Positions 1 to 9,003 of a stretch of DNA of 53,236 nucleotides are shown piece by piece. Numbering within the stretch: the stretch's first letter is position 1; the number at the start of each line of letters is the position of its first letter. The DNA comes from Ligilactobacillus equi DSM 15833 = JCM 10991 (GTDB taxonomy: Bacteria > Bacillota > Bacilli > Lactobacillales > Lactobacillaceae), in NCBI RefSeq assembly GCF_000615765.1, contig NZ_BAMI01000009.1:1-53236 (forward strand). Direction: 5' to 3'. A model generated the notes under the pieces. It did not search any database. It had not been told where the DNA came from and saw only the letters and a list, made by a program, of their open reading frames with translations. A program made the translations under genes and the position numbers.

Positions 1-25
1 ATGAATCACCAAAGAAGTAAACTGA

Positions 26-50
26 AAGGATGAAGTCGATCATCCTTTTT
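26..50 (+). terminator. Rho-independent terminator of a gene upstream of the window
   Basis: An 8-bp inverted repeat (AAGGATGA / TCATCCTT) is followed by a T run. It probably ends a plus-strand gene whose last codons lie at or before the window edge. Confidence 0.6.
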
Positions 51-74
51 TGAATTTTTGTAAAGGAAAATGTA

Positions 75-698
75 ATGCAATATCGTGATTATTTTTGGGA
101 TTTTGATGGTAATCTCTTTGACACCTATCCAGCCATGACTGCATCCTATGTCAAGGCCTGGCAAAGTTTTGGTGTTAGTATCGACGGGACTCAAGCTTAC
201 CGCCAAATGCGTCAAAATTCTCTAGGAGCCACCATGCAGGTAGATTTAGCTTCACATCCAGAGATTGATTTGGCAGAATTACGGGCCGAATATGAGTCTA
301 TTGAATCTACTTATCAAGCTGATTTTCAACCTTTTGAATATGTTAAAGAGGTTTGTCAAGCCGTGGTGGCGGCGGGCGGACGTAATTTTTTGTTAACTCA
401 TCGATCTCAAGGCGCATTAGAGGCTCTGGAAAAACATAATCTAAGTTCGCTTTTTAGTGGTGGGGTGACGGGCAAACAACATTTTGCTCGTAAACCATCA
501 CCTGACTCTCTTAACTATTTGTGTCAAAAGTATGGTGTTGATAAGAATCAAGCCGTAATGGTTGGTGACCGCGACTTAGATGTGATGGCGGGACACAATG
601 CGGGAATGGCAGGAATTCTATTTGATCCCGATGATTTAATTATGCCCCAAAGTAAACCAGAACTTAGAATTCGCTCTTTTAAAAGTTTATTGGATTAA
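75..698 (+). CDS. HAD-superfamily hydrolase, phosphoglycolate-phosphatase-like
   Basis: A 207-residue cytoplasmic HAD hydrolase, probably a small-molecule phosphatase; the substrate cannot be told from sequence. Motif I is at residues 9-15 (DFDGNLF) with D9 as expected nucleophile and D11 as general acid. Motif II is the Thr in FLLTHRS, motif III the Lys in ARKPSPDS, and motif IV the acidic pair in VGDRDLDVMAG. The helical cap between motifs I and II fits the phosphoglycolate phosphatase/beta-phosphoglucomutase subclass. Residue 13 is Asn where the usual form is DxDGT, which is unusual but not obviously inactivating. The ATG is preceded by AAAGGAAAA. The gene stands alone between two terminators. 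Confidence 0.85.
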   Translation: MQYRDYFWDFDGNLFDTYPAMTASYVKAWQSFGVSIDGTQAYRQMRQNSLGATMQVDLASHPEIDLAELRAEYESIESTYQADFQPFEYVKEVCQAVVAAGGRNFLLTHRSQGALEALEKHNLSSLFSGGVTGKQHFARKPSPDSLNYLCQKYGVDKNQAVMVGDRDLDVMAGHNAGMAGILFDPDDLIMPQSKPELRIRSFKSLLD

Positions 699-746
699 AA
701 AAGGCAATGTTTATTTTCAAATGTGAAAAGTAAACATTGCTTTTTA
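699..746. terminator. Bidirectional terminator between converging genes
   Basis: A 10-bp inverted repeat (GCAATGTTTA at 704, TAAACATTGC at 731) is flanked by an A run and a T run, so it can end both the HAD gene and the minus-strand gene beyond it. Confidence 0.8.
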
Positions 747-1229
747 TTTGAGATAAGTTTGGACTTGCTTGATTTTGGCCTTAGTAGCAACTTGCATGGT
801 CGAAGGGGTGCCAGCATACCATTTACCTTGTCTTTTTTCTAAGACGAACAGATAGGTATGCTGAGCTTGGGGAATTTTATCACCTTGATAGAGAATGTAG
901 CCCCCGGTGCGGTGTTTTTGGGCGCCTGCCTTATATAAATTAAGTTTCTGCCCGGTAGTTGCGGTACCTTTTAGAACTTGTTTAACTGTGACTTGATAGG
1001 AAGTTGCTGGTAGTTTGTCAAAGTTTTTTTGCTTAAGATTTGATTGTTTCACTTCGGCTACAATAATTAAGTCACTCTTTTTGACGACGTTTGCTAAGTT
1101 AGTCTTAGGCACGGGTCGGTAATCAACTTGGGGATGGCTCTTGGAGTAAATTACATGTCCTAAGGAGGCTATCCCTAAAATTACGAGTATAATTAGGCTT
1201 AGATTAAGGAGTCGTTTTTTATTGGCCAT
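744..1229 (-). CDS. Hypothetical membrane-anchored extracellular protein
   Basis: A 161-residue protein with a basic N terminus (ANKKR), one hydrophobic segment at about residues 7-27 that may be an uncleaved anchor or signal, and an extracellular part. The sequence after residue 45 (DLIIVAEVKQ, then LKGTATTGQKLNLYKAG and YLFVLEKRQGKWY) resembles the small beta-rich secreted proteins common in lactobacilli, but I do not recognise a named family. The stop codon of the amidase gene lies directly upstream of this ATG, so the two are co-transcribed and a cell-envelope role is plausible. No cysteine lipobox is visible. Confidence 0.6.
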   Translation of the reverse strand: MANKKRLLNLSLIILVILGIASLGHVIYSKSHPQVDYRPVPKTNLANVVKKSDLIIVAEVKQSNLKQKNFDKLPATSYQVTVKQVLKGTATTGQKLNLYKAGAQKHRTGGYILYQGDKIPQAQHTYLFVLEKRQGKWYAGTPSTMQVATKAKIKQVQTYLK

Positions 1230-2144
1230 TTACTTCGTCTCGCTTTCATCATCCGCTTTGGCGGTAAAGTAGTTGTTTAAACCTTTAATAATATCATTGG
1301 TAGCAGCATTTCTGTATTTGCTGGATTTAATCATGGCGAAGTCATTATCGCTATTGATGTAACCAAATTCCAGTAAGACAGCTGGTCGTTGATTATCTCG
1401 TAAGACCTGAAAGTTCCCAAAATCAATTCCTTTGTTATCTAATCCCAGGGAAGAAAATTGGGAAGAAAGATTATAGGCTAAGGAATAAGAAAGTTTCTTG
1501 CTGTAGTAGTAAGTTGTCACCCCGGAAGCCGTATTAGCATCGGGCGAAGAGTCAAAGTGAATTGAGATAAAGGCATCGGCGTGGACTCGGTTGGAAAGTT
1601 GAGGTCGAGCTGCCAGACTGATATATTCGTCTTTGTTACGGGTCAAATAAACCTTGGCTCCACGCGCCTGGAGTTTACGGGCTAATTCCTTGATGTAGAT
1701 TAAAGTGTAAGTTTTTTCTTCAGCTTCACCGCTTGATAAGGCTCCGGAATCCCTTCCCCCGTGCCCGGCGTCCAATACAATGGTAGCATTTTTAAGACTA
1801 GTTACGGTAATTTGCTTGTCAGTGCTAAAATACCAGTCGGGAATCCAGCCAAGGTGACCATCATCAGTTTTAATGTAGTACCAGTGGTAGCGTGAAGACA
1901 AGATAGTAATCCGGCTACCTTGGGGTAAGCTGGCAGTTTTTTGGGAATCAAGGTCGCTTTTTTGATAAAGGTAAGCCTGATTGACGGAAATTACGTCTTG
2001 CTTGAAATAGCGACTGACACGAAAAAGAAAAATTGTCAAAATTATCGCTACCAATGCGAGGAGTACAGTGTGACGGGTTGACCATTTTAATGTCGTTTTT
2101 TTGGATTGATGTTTACGGGAACGAGGCCCTAAATTATTTTCCAT
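1230..2144 (-). CDS. N-acetylmuramoyl-L-alanine amidase with SH3b domain
   Basis: A peptidoglycan hydrolase that cleaves the amide bond between MurNAc and L-Ala outside the membrane. Order: basic N terminus, one membrane segment at about residues 27-45, an SH3b wall-binding domain at about 55-108, then a zinc Amidase_3 domain at about 120-295. Zinc and catalytic residues are visible: His in DAGHGG, Glu in GEAEE, His in SIHFDS and Glu in LLEFGYINS. A start 17 codons further upstream is open, but the ATG at 2144 has GAAGGTG about 5 bases before it and begins a sensible basic segment, so I prefer it (304 residues). It is first in a two-gene operon with the small anchored protein. Probable role: cell separation or wall turnover. 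Confidence 0.88.
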   Translation of the reverse strand: MENNLGPRSRKHQSKKTTLKWSTRHTVLLALVAIILTIFLFRVSRYFKQDVISVNQAYLYQKSDLDSQKTASLPQGSRITILSSRYHWYYIKTDDGHLGWIPDWYFSTDKQITVTSLKNATIVLDAGHGGRDSGALSSGEAEEKTYTLIYIKELARKLQARGAKVYLTRNKDEYISLAARPQLSNRVHADAFISIHFDSSPDANTASGVTTYYYSKKLSYSLAYNLSSQFSSLGLDNKGIDFGNFQVLRDNQRPAVLLEFGYINSDNDFAMIKSSKYRNAATNDIIKGLNNYFTAKADDESETK

Positions 2145-2250
2145 ATTATGCACCTTCAAATAATAGCGTATGTGTCTATTATAGCAAATCAACATGTTAT
2201 AATAAAAGCTGAATTTATGAACTGTTAATTTTTAGGAAAGGTGTGAGGTT

Positions 2251-3906
2251 TTGAAACCAGGAATAAGAGCACGCTTGCAATCGGGCAAAGCCTATTTTTG
2301 TTTACTGGCCAGTGTCGACCTCGTTAATTTCTATATACTTTGGCCACTTTTTCGTCTCTTAACGACGTTTTTACTACAGGAGATTGCGTTACCTTTTATT
2401 TCTCTAGCTAGCACACTGACAATTCTTAGCCAACATCCCTTTTTAGTCATGTTGTTGTTATTTGAGCTAGGAATATTTTTAGCTTGCCTTTATGGTCAGT
2501 GTATTTATTTGATAGTAGGTGTGGTAGCCATAAAAATGGGAATTACTTCTTTATGGGTAGTTTTAGGTTCGACGTGGATTAAGTTAAAGCAATTAGGTTG
2601 GACACCGGTACCGTTTTTTATGGTTGGTTTGGCAGTACTTGGGCCTGGAATAACCGTAGTTTATCACACGCCTCTGTTAGGTAAATTAAACTGGTCTATG
2701 CTTTTACATTACCTAATGGTCGAAAAAAGCAGTATGGTTTTGATTTTAGGAATATTATATTTATTTTTACTCTATATTCTTCTTAGTAAAGTTCCTAGAA
2801 GAAGCGACTGGCGTCAAATTATCAAGTTGAATCTTGTGGGAATCTTCGGAGTTGGAATTTGTGATGCTGGGATTTTAGGATTGCAGTTTTTTATCGACCA
2901 TCAAGGAGGACAATGGTCCGGAGTAAGTATCTGGCTGAATCTGACCTTAATTCAGTTCAGTAATCAGCTAATTTTAGGAACCATGATGGTTTTAAATATA
3001 AGCCAATTACTTCCAGTAAGTAAGTCGTTACAGACCACTAGCATCCAGAGTCGGTATCAAGGTCTTGTAGTGGCAGTGTTATTAATCTTAGCTGGTGGCG
3101 CCATCGGCTGGGAGAGTTGGCTTAATGTACCCGATAGTGGTCAGCGGGGGGCTGAAATTATCTCCCATCGAGGAGTGAGTCAGCAAAATGGAGTTCAAAA
3201 TAGCTTACCAGCCTTAATCCGAACAGCGCAGATCAAACCTGACTATGTTGAAACTGATTTACATGAAACACGAGATGGTCAATTCGTGGTCTTGCATGAC
3301 GAAAATCTACAAGGCCTAGCTGGAATCAAACGTGCCCCTTATCAATTAACTTTGAAGCAATTAGAAAAGCTTCACGTTCGAGAAAAAGGACAGACTGCTT
3401 CTTTGATTAGTGCGGACCAGTACCTAACGATGGCCCAAAAGAAAAAACAAAGACTTTTGTTAGAAATTAAGACGACCCCTCATGACTCAAGGGGAATGTT
3501 AACGCATTTTTGCCAACATTATCAGGCGCTAATTTTACGTAACCACTGGATGGTGCATAGCTTAGATTACCGGGTAATTAAGGACCTTAAGTCTGAAGCT
3601 CCACAAATCAAAGTTGCCTACCTCTTGCCTTATAATGTAATTTATCCAATAGGTTTGGCCGATGCCTACGGTGTACAGTATGCGACCCTGACGCGGGAGT
3701 TTGTGGCCTGGGCGCATTGGCAAGATAAGCAAGTTTATGCTTGGACGGTCAGTGACCCCGCTAGTGTAAAAAAACTCTTGGCTTTTGGGGTTGATGGCTT
3801 AGTCACTGATGATGTTCAACGGGTACGCCAAGCCCAAAAAGATTATCGCCGGCAAAATTCTTCTGTTAGATATTTAGCAAATTATTTAGGCTGGCCAATT
3901 TGGTGA
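2251..3906 (+). CDS. Membrane-anchored glycerophosphodiester phosphodiesterase
   Basis: A 551-residue protein that hydrolyses glycerophosphodiesters, possibly including lipoteichoic acid-derived ones, to glycerol-3-phosphate and an alcohol. The first about 300 residues are a multi-pass membrane region (roughly eight hydrophobic segments) of the GPDPase_memb type. The C-terminal about 240 residues are a GDPD TIM barrel: HRG near residue 305, then ETDLHETRDGQFVVLHD with the metal-binding Glu/Asp and catalytic His, a downstream LLEIKT, and VDGLVTDD near the end. The start is TTG at 2251, preceded by AGGAAAGGTGTGAG. The gene diverges from the amidase operon with about 100 bp between them. Confidence 0.88.
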   Translation: MKPGIRARLQSGKAYFCLLASVDLVNFYILWPLFRLLTTFLLQEIALPFISLASTLTILSQHPFLVMLLLFELGIFLACLYGQCIYLIVGVVAIKMGITSLWVVLGSTWIKLKQLGWTPVPFFMVGLAVLGPGITVVYHTPLLGKLNWSMLLHYLMVEKSSMVLILGILYLFLLYILLSKVPRRSDWRQIIKLNLVGIFGVGICDAGILGLQFFIDHQGGQWSGVSIWLNLTLIQFSNQLILGTMMVLNISQLLPVSKSLQTTSIQSRYQGLVVAVLLILAGGAIGWESWLNVPDSGQRGAEIISHRGVSQQNGVQNSLPALIRTAQIKPDYVETDLHETRDGQFVVLHDENLQGLAGIKRAPYQLTLKQLEKLHVREKGQTASLISADQYLTMAQKKKQRLLLEIKTTPHDSRGMLTHFCQHYQALILRNHWMVHSLDYRVIKDLKSEAPQIKVAYLLPYNVIYPIGLADAYGVQYATLTREFVAWAHWQDKQVYAWTVSDPASVKKLLAFGVDGLVTDDVQRVRQAQKDYRRQNSSVRYLANYLGWPIW

Positions 3907-3934
3907 AATTTTTCGGAAAAGTCGTGGTCAAAGC

Positions 3935-3963
3935 TTGACAAAACAAGGAAAAATCAGTAAGGT
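3935..3963 (+). promoter_or_regulatory. Candidate promoter of the hisS-aspS T-box transcript
   Basis: TTGACA at 3935-3940, a 17-base spacer, and a weak -10 (TAAGGT, 3958-3963). This would start transcription just before the T-box stem I. Confidence 0.45.
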
Positions 3964-3969
3964 AAATAA

Positions 3970-4178
3970 TATAAATCAGACCGGAGAAAAAAGAGGAGTA
4001 ACCAAGTTATACTGACTAGAGAAATGGACCTAGGCTGGAAGTTCATAAGTGGCGCTTGGCCAAAGACACTTTTTGAGGTGTATGGAAACATACCGTTCGT
4101 TACGTTATCACGCAGAGTAAAAGTAAAGGTGGTACCGTGCGATTTTGCGCCCTTGTCAGGTGACAGGGGCTTTTTTTT
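3970..4178 (+). promoter_or_regulatory. T-box riboswitch, aspartate-type specifier, controlling hisS-aspS
   Basis: A tRNA-sensing transcription attenuator. Stem I base pairs AAAAAAG (3987-3993) with CTTTTT (4069-4074); the upper helix pairs CCAAG (4002) with CTTGG (4055). The specifier loop between them has the loop-E motif AGTA on the 5' side and CCAAAGACA on the 3' side, so the canonical specifier is GAC (4065-4067) followed by the usual A. Stem III is GTATG-gaaa-CATAC. The T-box is AAAGGTGGTACCGTGC with the UGGU bulge at 4130-4133. A terminator (GCCCTTGTCA / TGACAGGGGC plus eight T) occupies 4149-4178. Uncharged tRNA should favour the antiterminator. The gene order His then Asp with an Asp specifier is discussed in the findings. 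Confidence 0.92.
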
Positions 4179-4200
4179 CGGTTGTAAAGGAGGAAAAAAA

Positions 4201-5493
4201 TTGAAGTACCAACGTCCAAAAGGAACTGCGGATATTTTACCCGCACAAGCTAAAAAATGGCAATATGTTGAAGAAAAAGCGCGGCAGCTCTTCGCTAAGT
4301 ACCGGTATGAAGAAGTGCGAACCCCAATTTTCGAAGCTTTTGAAGTCTTTTCCCGGACTTCAGGGGAAACGTCAGATATTGTAACCAAGGAAATGTATGA
4401 TTTCTATGATAAAGGTGATCGGCACATTACCTTACGCCCTGAAGGCACTGCGGGTGTCGTCCGAGCTTTTGTTGAAAATAAATTATACGGACCTGAAAAC
4501 CAAAAACCGGTCAAAACTTACTACATGGGACCTATGTTCCGTTATGAACGTCCGCAATCCGGGCGGTTACGGGAATTTCACCAAATTGGGGTGGAAGCCT
4601 TTGGGGTGGATAATCCTGCTTTAGATGTTGAAGTTATGGCCATGGCAGTCGACTTGTTGAAGTCCTTTGGTTTGGACAGTTTGAAGTTAGCTTTGAATAC
4701 TTTGGGTGATCAAGCTACACGGACAGCATACCGCCAAGCTTTGGTGGACTACTTAACCCCATTTGCGGACCAATTATCCGATGACTCTAAGGAGCGTTTG
4801 ACTAAAAATCCGTTGCGAATTTTAGACTCTAAAGATGAAGGGGACCAAGAAATCGTGGCCAATGCCCCTCAAATCCTAGATTACTTAACTGATGATGCCA
4901 AACAACACTTCCAAACTGTGACGGACTTACTAGATGATCTAGGTATTGCCTACGAAGTCGATGCTAATATGGTGCGGGGGTTGGATTACTACAACCATAC
5001 CATCTTTGAAATTATGTCCGACGCTAAGTCCTTGGGTGGTAAATGGACAACCGTATGTGCTGGTGGACGGTACAATGGTCTCGTGGAACAGTTGGGTGGT
5101 CCCGAAACTCCAGGAATCGGTTTTGGTTTAGGGGTGGAGCGACTCTTATTAATCTTAGCTGACCAAGAACTAGATTTAAATGATGACTTGGATGCCTATG
5201 TAGTTGGCATTGGTCAAGAGACAAGTGCCACGAGTTTTGCCTTAGTGCAAGCTATCCGGGCCCAAGGATTTACCGCTGATCGTGACTACTTGGACCGCAA
5301 ACCTAAGGCCCAATTCAAAACCGCTAGCAAGTTAGGGGCTAAAGTAACCATTACTCTAGGTAAAAAAGAATTGGAAAGCCAAATGGCCAATGTGAAGAAC
5401 ATGGTGACGGGTAATCAAGTGGAGGTACCTTTAGCTGATTTGAAGACTAAATTTACCCAAATTTTGGCAGAAATTACAAAAGAGGAAGCTTAA
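4201..5493 (+). CDS. hisS: Histidyl-tRNA synthetase
   Basis: A class II synthetase that charges tRNA-His. 430 residues, close to the family norm (about 425). Motif 2 is [20 protein letters not shown]; the histidine-binding segment is [19 protein letters not shown] and [12 protein letters not shown] form motif 3. The C-terminal about 90 residues are the anticodon-binding domain. The start is TTG at 4201, with AAAGGAGG ending 7 bases upstream and immediately after the T-box terminator; the longer open frame running back to 4024 only reads through the structured leader. aspS follows after 2 bases, so both synthetases share the T-box transcript. Confidence 0.96.
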   Translation: MKYQRPKGTADILPAQAKKWQYVEEKARQLFAKYRYEEVRTPIFEAFEVFSRTSGETSDIVTKEMYDFYDKGDRHITLRPEGTAGVVRAFVENKLYGPENQKPVKTYYMGPMFRYERPQSGRLREFHQIGVEAFGVDNPALDVEVMAMAVDLLKSFGLDSLKLALNTLGDQATRTAYRQALVDYLTPFADQLSDDSKERLTKNPLRILDSKDEGDQEIVANAPQILDYLTDDAKQHFQTVTDLLDDLGIAYEVDANMVRGLDYYNHTIFEIMSDAKSLGGKWTTVCAGGRYNGLVEQLGGPETPGIGFGLGVERLLLILADQELDLNDDLDAYVVGIGQETSATSFALVQAIRAQGFTADRDYLDRKPKAQFKTASKLGAKVTITLGKKELESQMANVKNMVTGNQVEVPLADLKTKFTQILAEITKEEA

Positions 5494-5495
5494 AT

Positions 5496-7261
5496 ATGAA
5501 AAGAACAACATACTGTGGTTTGGTAACAGACCAATATCTCGACCAAGAAGTCGTGTTAAAAGGTTGGGTGCAAAAGCGCCGAAATTTAGGAAACTTAATT
5601 TTTGTTGACTTGCGGGATCGCGAAGGAATTGTCCAATTGGTGTTCAATCCTGAGGTTGATGCTGATGTGCACAAGTTAGCCGAAAGCTTACGTTCAGAAT
5701 TTGTTGTGGAAGTTATCGGTAAGGTTAAAGCTCGTAAGACAGCTAACCCTAATTTAAAGACAGGGGCTATTGAAGTTGAAGTCAATGCTTTAAAAATTTT
5801 AAACAAAGCCAAAACTGCACCATTTGATATTGATGACAACATTACTGCTTCTGACGAATTGCGCTTGAAGTATCGTTACTTGGACTTACGCCGCCCAGAA
5901 ATGCAAAAAGCCCTAATGATTCGTAACCGCATTACTCAAACGGTACATGCCTACCTCGATAAGCATCACTTTATCGATATTGAAACTCCATACTTGACGC
6001 GGTCCACGCCTGAAGGAGCACGTGATTACTTAGTACCTTCCCGGGTTTATCCTGGCCACTTTTACGCCTTGCCACAATCACCTCAATTGTTCAAACAACT
6101 TTTGATGGGGGCGGGCTTTGATCGTTACTATCAAATTGCACGTTGTTTCCGAGATGAAGATTTACGGGGAGATCGCCAACCAGAATTTACTCAAATCGAT
6201 ATTGAAACTTCCTTTATGGACGCTGATGAAATTCGGGAAATGACAGAAGGTCTGTTGAAAGACGTGATGAAGGAAACTTTAGGGGTAGAATTAACTACGC
6301 CAATTCCTGAAATCACTTGGAATGAAGCCATGAATCGTTTCGGCTCTGATAAGCCAGATATTCGTTTTGGCATGGAGTTACAAGATATGAGCCAAGCGGT
6401 AACAGGTGCCGGCTTTAAGGTCTTTGATATGGCCTTAGAAAATGGCGGGCAAGTTAAGGCTATTACCGTAACTGGTGGGGCTGACAAGTATTCTCGCAAG
6501 CAAATCGAAGCTAAACAGGATTACATCAAGCGCTTTGGTGCTAAAGGTTTAGCTTGGGTTAAGGTGACGGAAGAAGGTTTAAATGGTCCAATTGCCAAAT
6601 TCTTCAACCAAGAGGCCAGTGCAAGGTAGTTGAAGCCGCCAAAGCTCAAGTTGGCGATTTGATTTTATTTGTGGCTGACAGTCGCAAGGTCGTAGCCGAT
6701 AGTTTAGGTTACTTACGGGTTGATATTGCTAAGGAATTAGACTTGATTGACCAAGATCAATTTGCCTTTATTTGGGTCGTTGACTGGCCATTATTCGAAT
6801 ATTCCGAAGAATTTGATCGCTATATTGCGGCCCACCACCCATTTACAATGCCAAATGAAGAGGATGTGGCTTTATTAGAAACTGATCCTCACAAGGCTCA
6901 CGCTCAATCATACGATATTGTCTTGAATGGTTATGAGTTGGGGGGGGGATCTATCCGGATTCACCAACGTGATGTCCAAGAAAAGATGTTTAAGGCTTTA
7001 GGCTTTAGCCAAGAAGATGCTGAAGCGCAATTTGGATGGTTTATGGATGCCTTAGATTCAGGTTTCCCTCCTCATGGTGGTTTAGCCCTTGGTTTAGACC
7101 GTTTCGCTATGCTCTTGGCTAAGAAGGACAATATCCGTGAAGTAATTGCCTTCCCTAAGAATTCACACGCCTCTGAACCTTTAACGAATGCTCCTTCACT
7201 CGTGGCGCCTAAGCAATTAGAAGAATTAGCTTTAGAAGTGGAATTACCTAAAGAAGAATAG
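5496..7261 (+). CDS. aspS: Aspartyl-tRNA synthetase, interrupted by a one-base frameshift
   Basis: Charges tRNA-Asp. It reads as 588 residues if one base is restored, matching bacterial AspRS. An N-terminal OB anticodon-binding domain occupies about 1-105; motif 2 is [14 protein letters not shown]; the bacterial GAD insertion lies around 290-420; motif 3 is [13 protein letters not shown]. The frame breaks at about 6623: GCAAGGTAG gives a stop, while GCA-AAG-GTA restores the conserved [12 protein letters not shown]. This is a missing A in a short A run inside the GAD domain. Because this enzyme is essential and the rest is intact, I treat the break as probable sequence error. It shares the hisS T-box transcript and ends at a terminator. 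Confidence 0.93.
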
Positions 7262-7268
7262 CAACGGA

Positions 7269-7295
7269 AGACCTGGTTTTGACCGGGTCTTTTTA
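7269..7295 (+). terminator. Terminator of hisS-aspS
   Basis: AGACCTGG pairs with CCGGGTCT (one G-T pair), followed by a T run. Confidence 0.8.
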
Positions 7296-7312
7296 GTAAA
7301 ATTACAAAAATT

Positions 7313-7343
7313 TTGACCGCCAACGTTTACTTTTTGTTATAAT
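7313..7343 (+). promoter_or_regulatory. Promoter of msrA
   Basis: TTGACC (7313-7318), a 19-base spacer and a perfect TATAAT (7338-7343) with an extended TGT just before it, which can compensate for the long spacer. Confidence 0.6.
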
Positions 7344-7375
7344 AAATAAAATTACTTTTAACGGAGGTTTTGCAA

Positions 7376-7891
7376 ATGGAAGAAACAGCCATTTTCGCGG
7401 GCGGTTGCTTTTGGTGTATGGTAACACCTTTTGACCAACAGCCGGGAATCAAATCAGTTATTTCAGGTTATACAGGGGGCTTTGTAGAGAATCCTACTTA
7501 TGAACAAGTCAAAGCCCATGAAACCGGCCATACAGAAGCGGTTAAGATTACTTTTGACCCGGAAGTGATTTCGTATGAGGAATTAGTGGAAATCTACTGG
7601 CGCCAAACTGACCCAACAGATGCCATGGGCCAGTTCCAAGACCGCGGGGATAACTATCGTCCGGTCATCTTTGTAAAAGACGCTCATCAAAGAGAAGTTG
7701 CTACGAAGTCCAAGGAGGCTCTGGCTCAAAGTGGGGAGTTTAGCGATCCGATTGTCACACAAATTGAAGATGTGCAGCCGTTTTATGTTGCCGAAGAATA
7801 TCACCAGGATTATTTTAAGAAAAATCCCGATCAATTTGAAGATGAAACTAAATTACGTCGCCAATTTAGCCAGGAGCACTGGAAGGAATAA
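7376..7891 (+). CDS. msrA: Peptide-methionine (S)-S-oxide reductase
   Basis: Reduces the S-epimer of methionine sulfoxide in proteins and free methionine. 171 residues. The catalytic motif FAGGCFWC is at residues 7-14 with the nucleophilic Cys in GCFW; the GYTGG and HTEAV segments and the C-terminal HQDYFKKNP are typical of the family. A TTG at 7370 is in frame, but the ATG at 7376 lies 8 bases after GGAGG and is preferred. It is followed after 4 bases by the YitT-family gene, so the two are probably co-transcribed. Confidence 0.95.
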   Translation: MEETAIFAGGCFWCMVTPFDQQPGIKSVISGYTGGFVENPTYEQVKAHETGHTEAVKITFDPEVISYEELVEIYWRQTDPTDAMGQFQDRGDNYRPVIFVKDAHQREVATKSKEALAQSGEFSDPIVTQIEDVQPFYVAEEYHQDYFKKNPDQFEDETKLRRQFSQEHWKE

Positions 7892-7895
7892 ATAA

Positions 7896-8767
7896 ATGGA
7901 CGAACTACAGCGAATTTGGCGGCGCCATACCTATATGGCAAAAATTTCCACCGCAATTTTTTATGGAATTTTAGTTTCGGTTGCCATGAATTTCTTTTGG
8001 ACACCGGGGAAGGTTTATTCATCAGGAATTACCGGCTTGGCGCAACTTTTAGTTTCCTTACTGGCAAAACAAGGATGGCATTTGTCTGCCGGGCTCTTCT
8101 TATTTATTTTAAATGTACCCCTATTTATTTTGGCCTGGTTGCGGTTGGGCGGACCTTTACAATTTTTACCATCATTGCCGTTTTTTCTTCATCTTTGATG
8201 ATTAAGATCCTCCACCCCTTGAGTTTGACCACCGATCCGATTATTTGTGCCATTTTTGGGGGATGTGTTAATGGTTTTGGGACCGGATTAGCTTTACGGA
8301 ATGGAATTTCCACCGGGGGACTGGATATCTTAGGGTTAACCATCCGAAAGAAAACAGGTAAATCGATAGGTTCAATTAATCTCATGTTTAATTTTTTGAT
8401 TGTGATTGCTGCAGGAATGGTTTATGGTTGGCCGCATGCTTTTTACTCTGCCTTGGGAATTTTCATCAATGCCCATGTGATAGATATGACTTTTACCCGC
8501 CAACAACTTTTACAAGTTATGATTATTACCGATCAGCCTAAAGGTGTGGTAGATTGCCTACAAAATAGCATCCATCATGGGATTACGGTTTTAAATCATG
8601 CTCAAGGAGCTTATACCCATAAAGATAAGAGTGTGTTGATTACGATTATTTCTCGCTATGAAGTCCCTGAAATGCGTCGGGCTTTAGCTGCTTCAGATTC
8701 CAAGGCTTTTGTTAGTATTTCTCCCAATATTCAAGTATTGGGGAATTATCGCGACTTCTCTATTTAG
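7896..8767 (+). CDS. YitT family membrane protein, interrupted by a one-base frameshift
   Basis: A polytopic inner-membrane protein of the YitT type: an N-terminal DUF161-like membrane region (about five to six segments) followed by a cytoplasmic C-terminal DUF2179-like domain (from about residue 205, QVMIITDQPKGVVDC). The transported substrate or function is unknown. The frame breaks near 8147-8152: the first part ends FILAWLRLG and the continuation RTFTIFTIIAVFSSS is in another frame. Adding one G to the GGG at 8147 joins them into 290 residues. The GISTGGLDILG segment is typical of the family. It sits 4 bases downstream of msrA. Confidence 0.85.
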
Positions 8768-8821
8768 GTATGTTAAGTATGACATAATTTTGAAGAGGTT
8801 TAAGTTGAAAAGTTAAGCTAG

Positions 8822-8857
8822 AATAGGGCTTGTAAACAGAGGGTTTACAAGCCTATT
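8822..8857. repeat. Strong imperfect inverted repeat, function unclear
   Basis: A 15-bp stem, AATAGGCTTGTAAAC against its complement, with one bulged G and the loop AGAGG. It lies just after the YitT-family gene. It lacks a proper T run on either side, so it is not a textbook terminator. Confidence 0.55.
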
Positions 8858-8940
8858 GGTTTAAAAAATTGAATGAACAATTTGTGCATTGCCTAAACGT
8901 CTTTTAGTATCATGCAGTATCTGACTGCCAGTGCTAGAAG

Positions 8941-8960
8941 CTCGGTACTTCAGTACCGAG
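8941..8960. repeat. Short perfect hairpin in the 8768-9000 gap
   Basis: CTCGGTACT and AGTACCGAG separated by TC. Flanking GAA/TTC can extend the stem with a bulge. No T run follows. The rest of the 233-bp interval shows no convincing ORF. Confidence 0.5.
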
Positions 8961-8973
8961 TTCATTCACGAGC

Positions 8974-9003
8974 AAAAAACACTGCCATCAAGACAGTGTT
9001 TTA
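8974..9003 (-). terminator. Terminator of the minus-strand gene ending at 9001
   Basis: On the minus strand AACACTGTC and GGCAGTGTT form a hairpin followed by six T. It overlaps the stop codon of the gene. Confidence 0.75.

Noticed and set aside
4024-4200. In-frame N-terminal extension of hisS by 59 codons
   Set aside because: It runs through the T-box antiterminator and terminator; the TTG at 4201 has a strong ribosome binding site and begins where HisRS proteins begin.
3954-4388. Minus-strand ORF opposite the hisS leader
   Set aside because: It is antisense to the T-box and the hisS start, with no ribosome binding site or family resemblance.
6600-6670. Programmed frameshifting as the explanation of the aspS break
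   Set aside because: There is no slippery heptamer with a downstream structure at this point, and the same type of break occurs in six unrelated genes.
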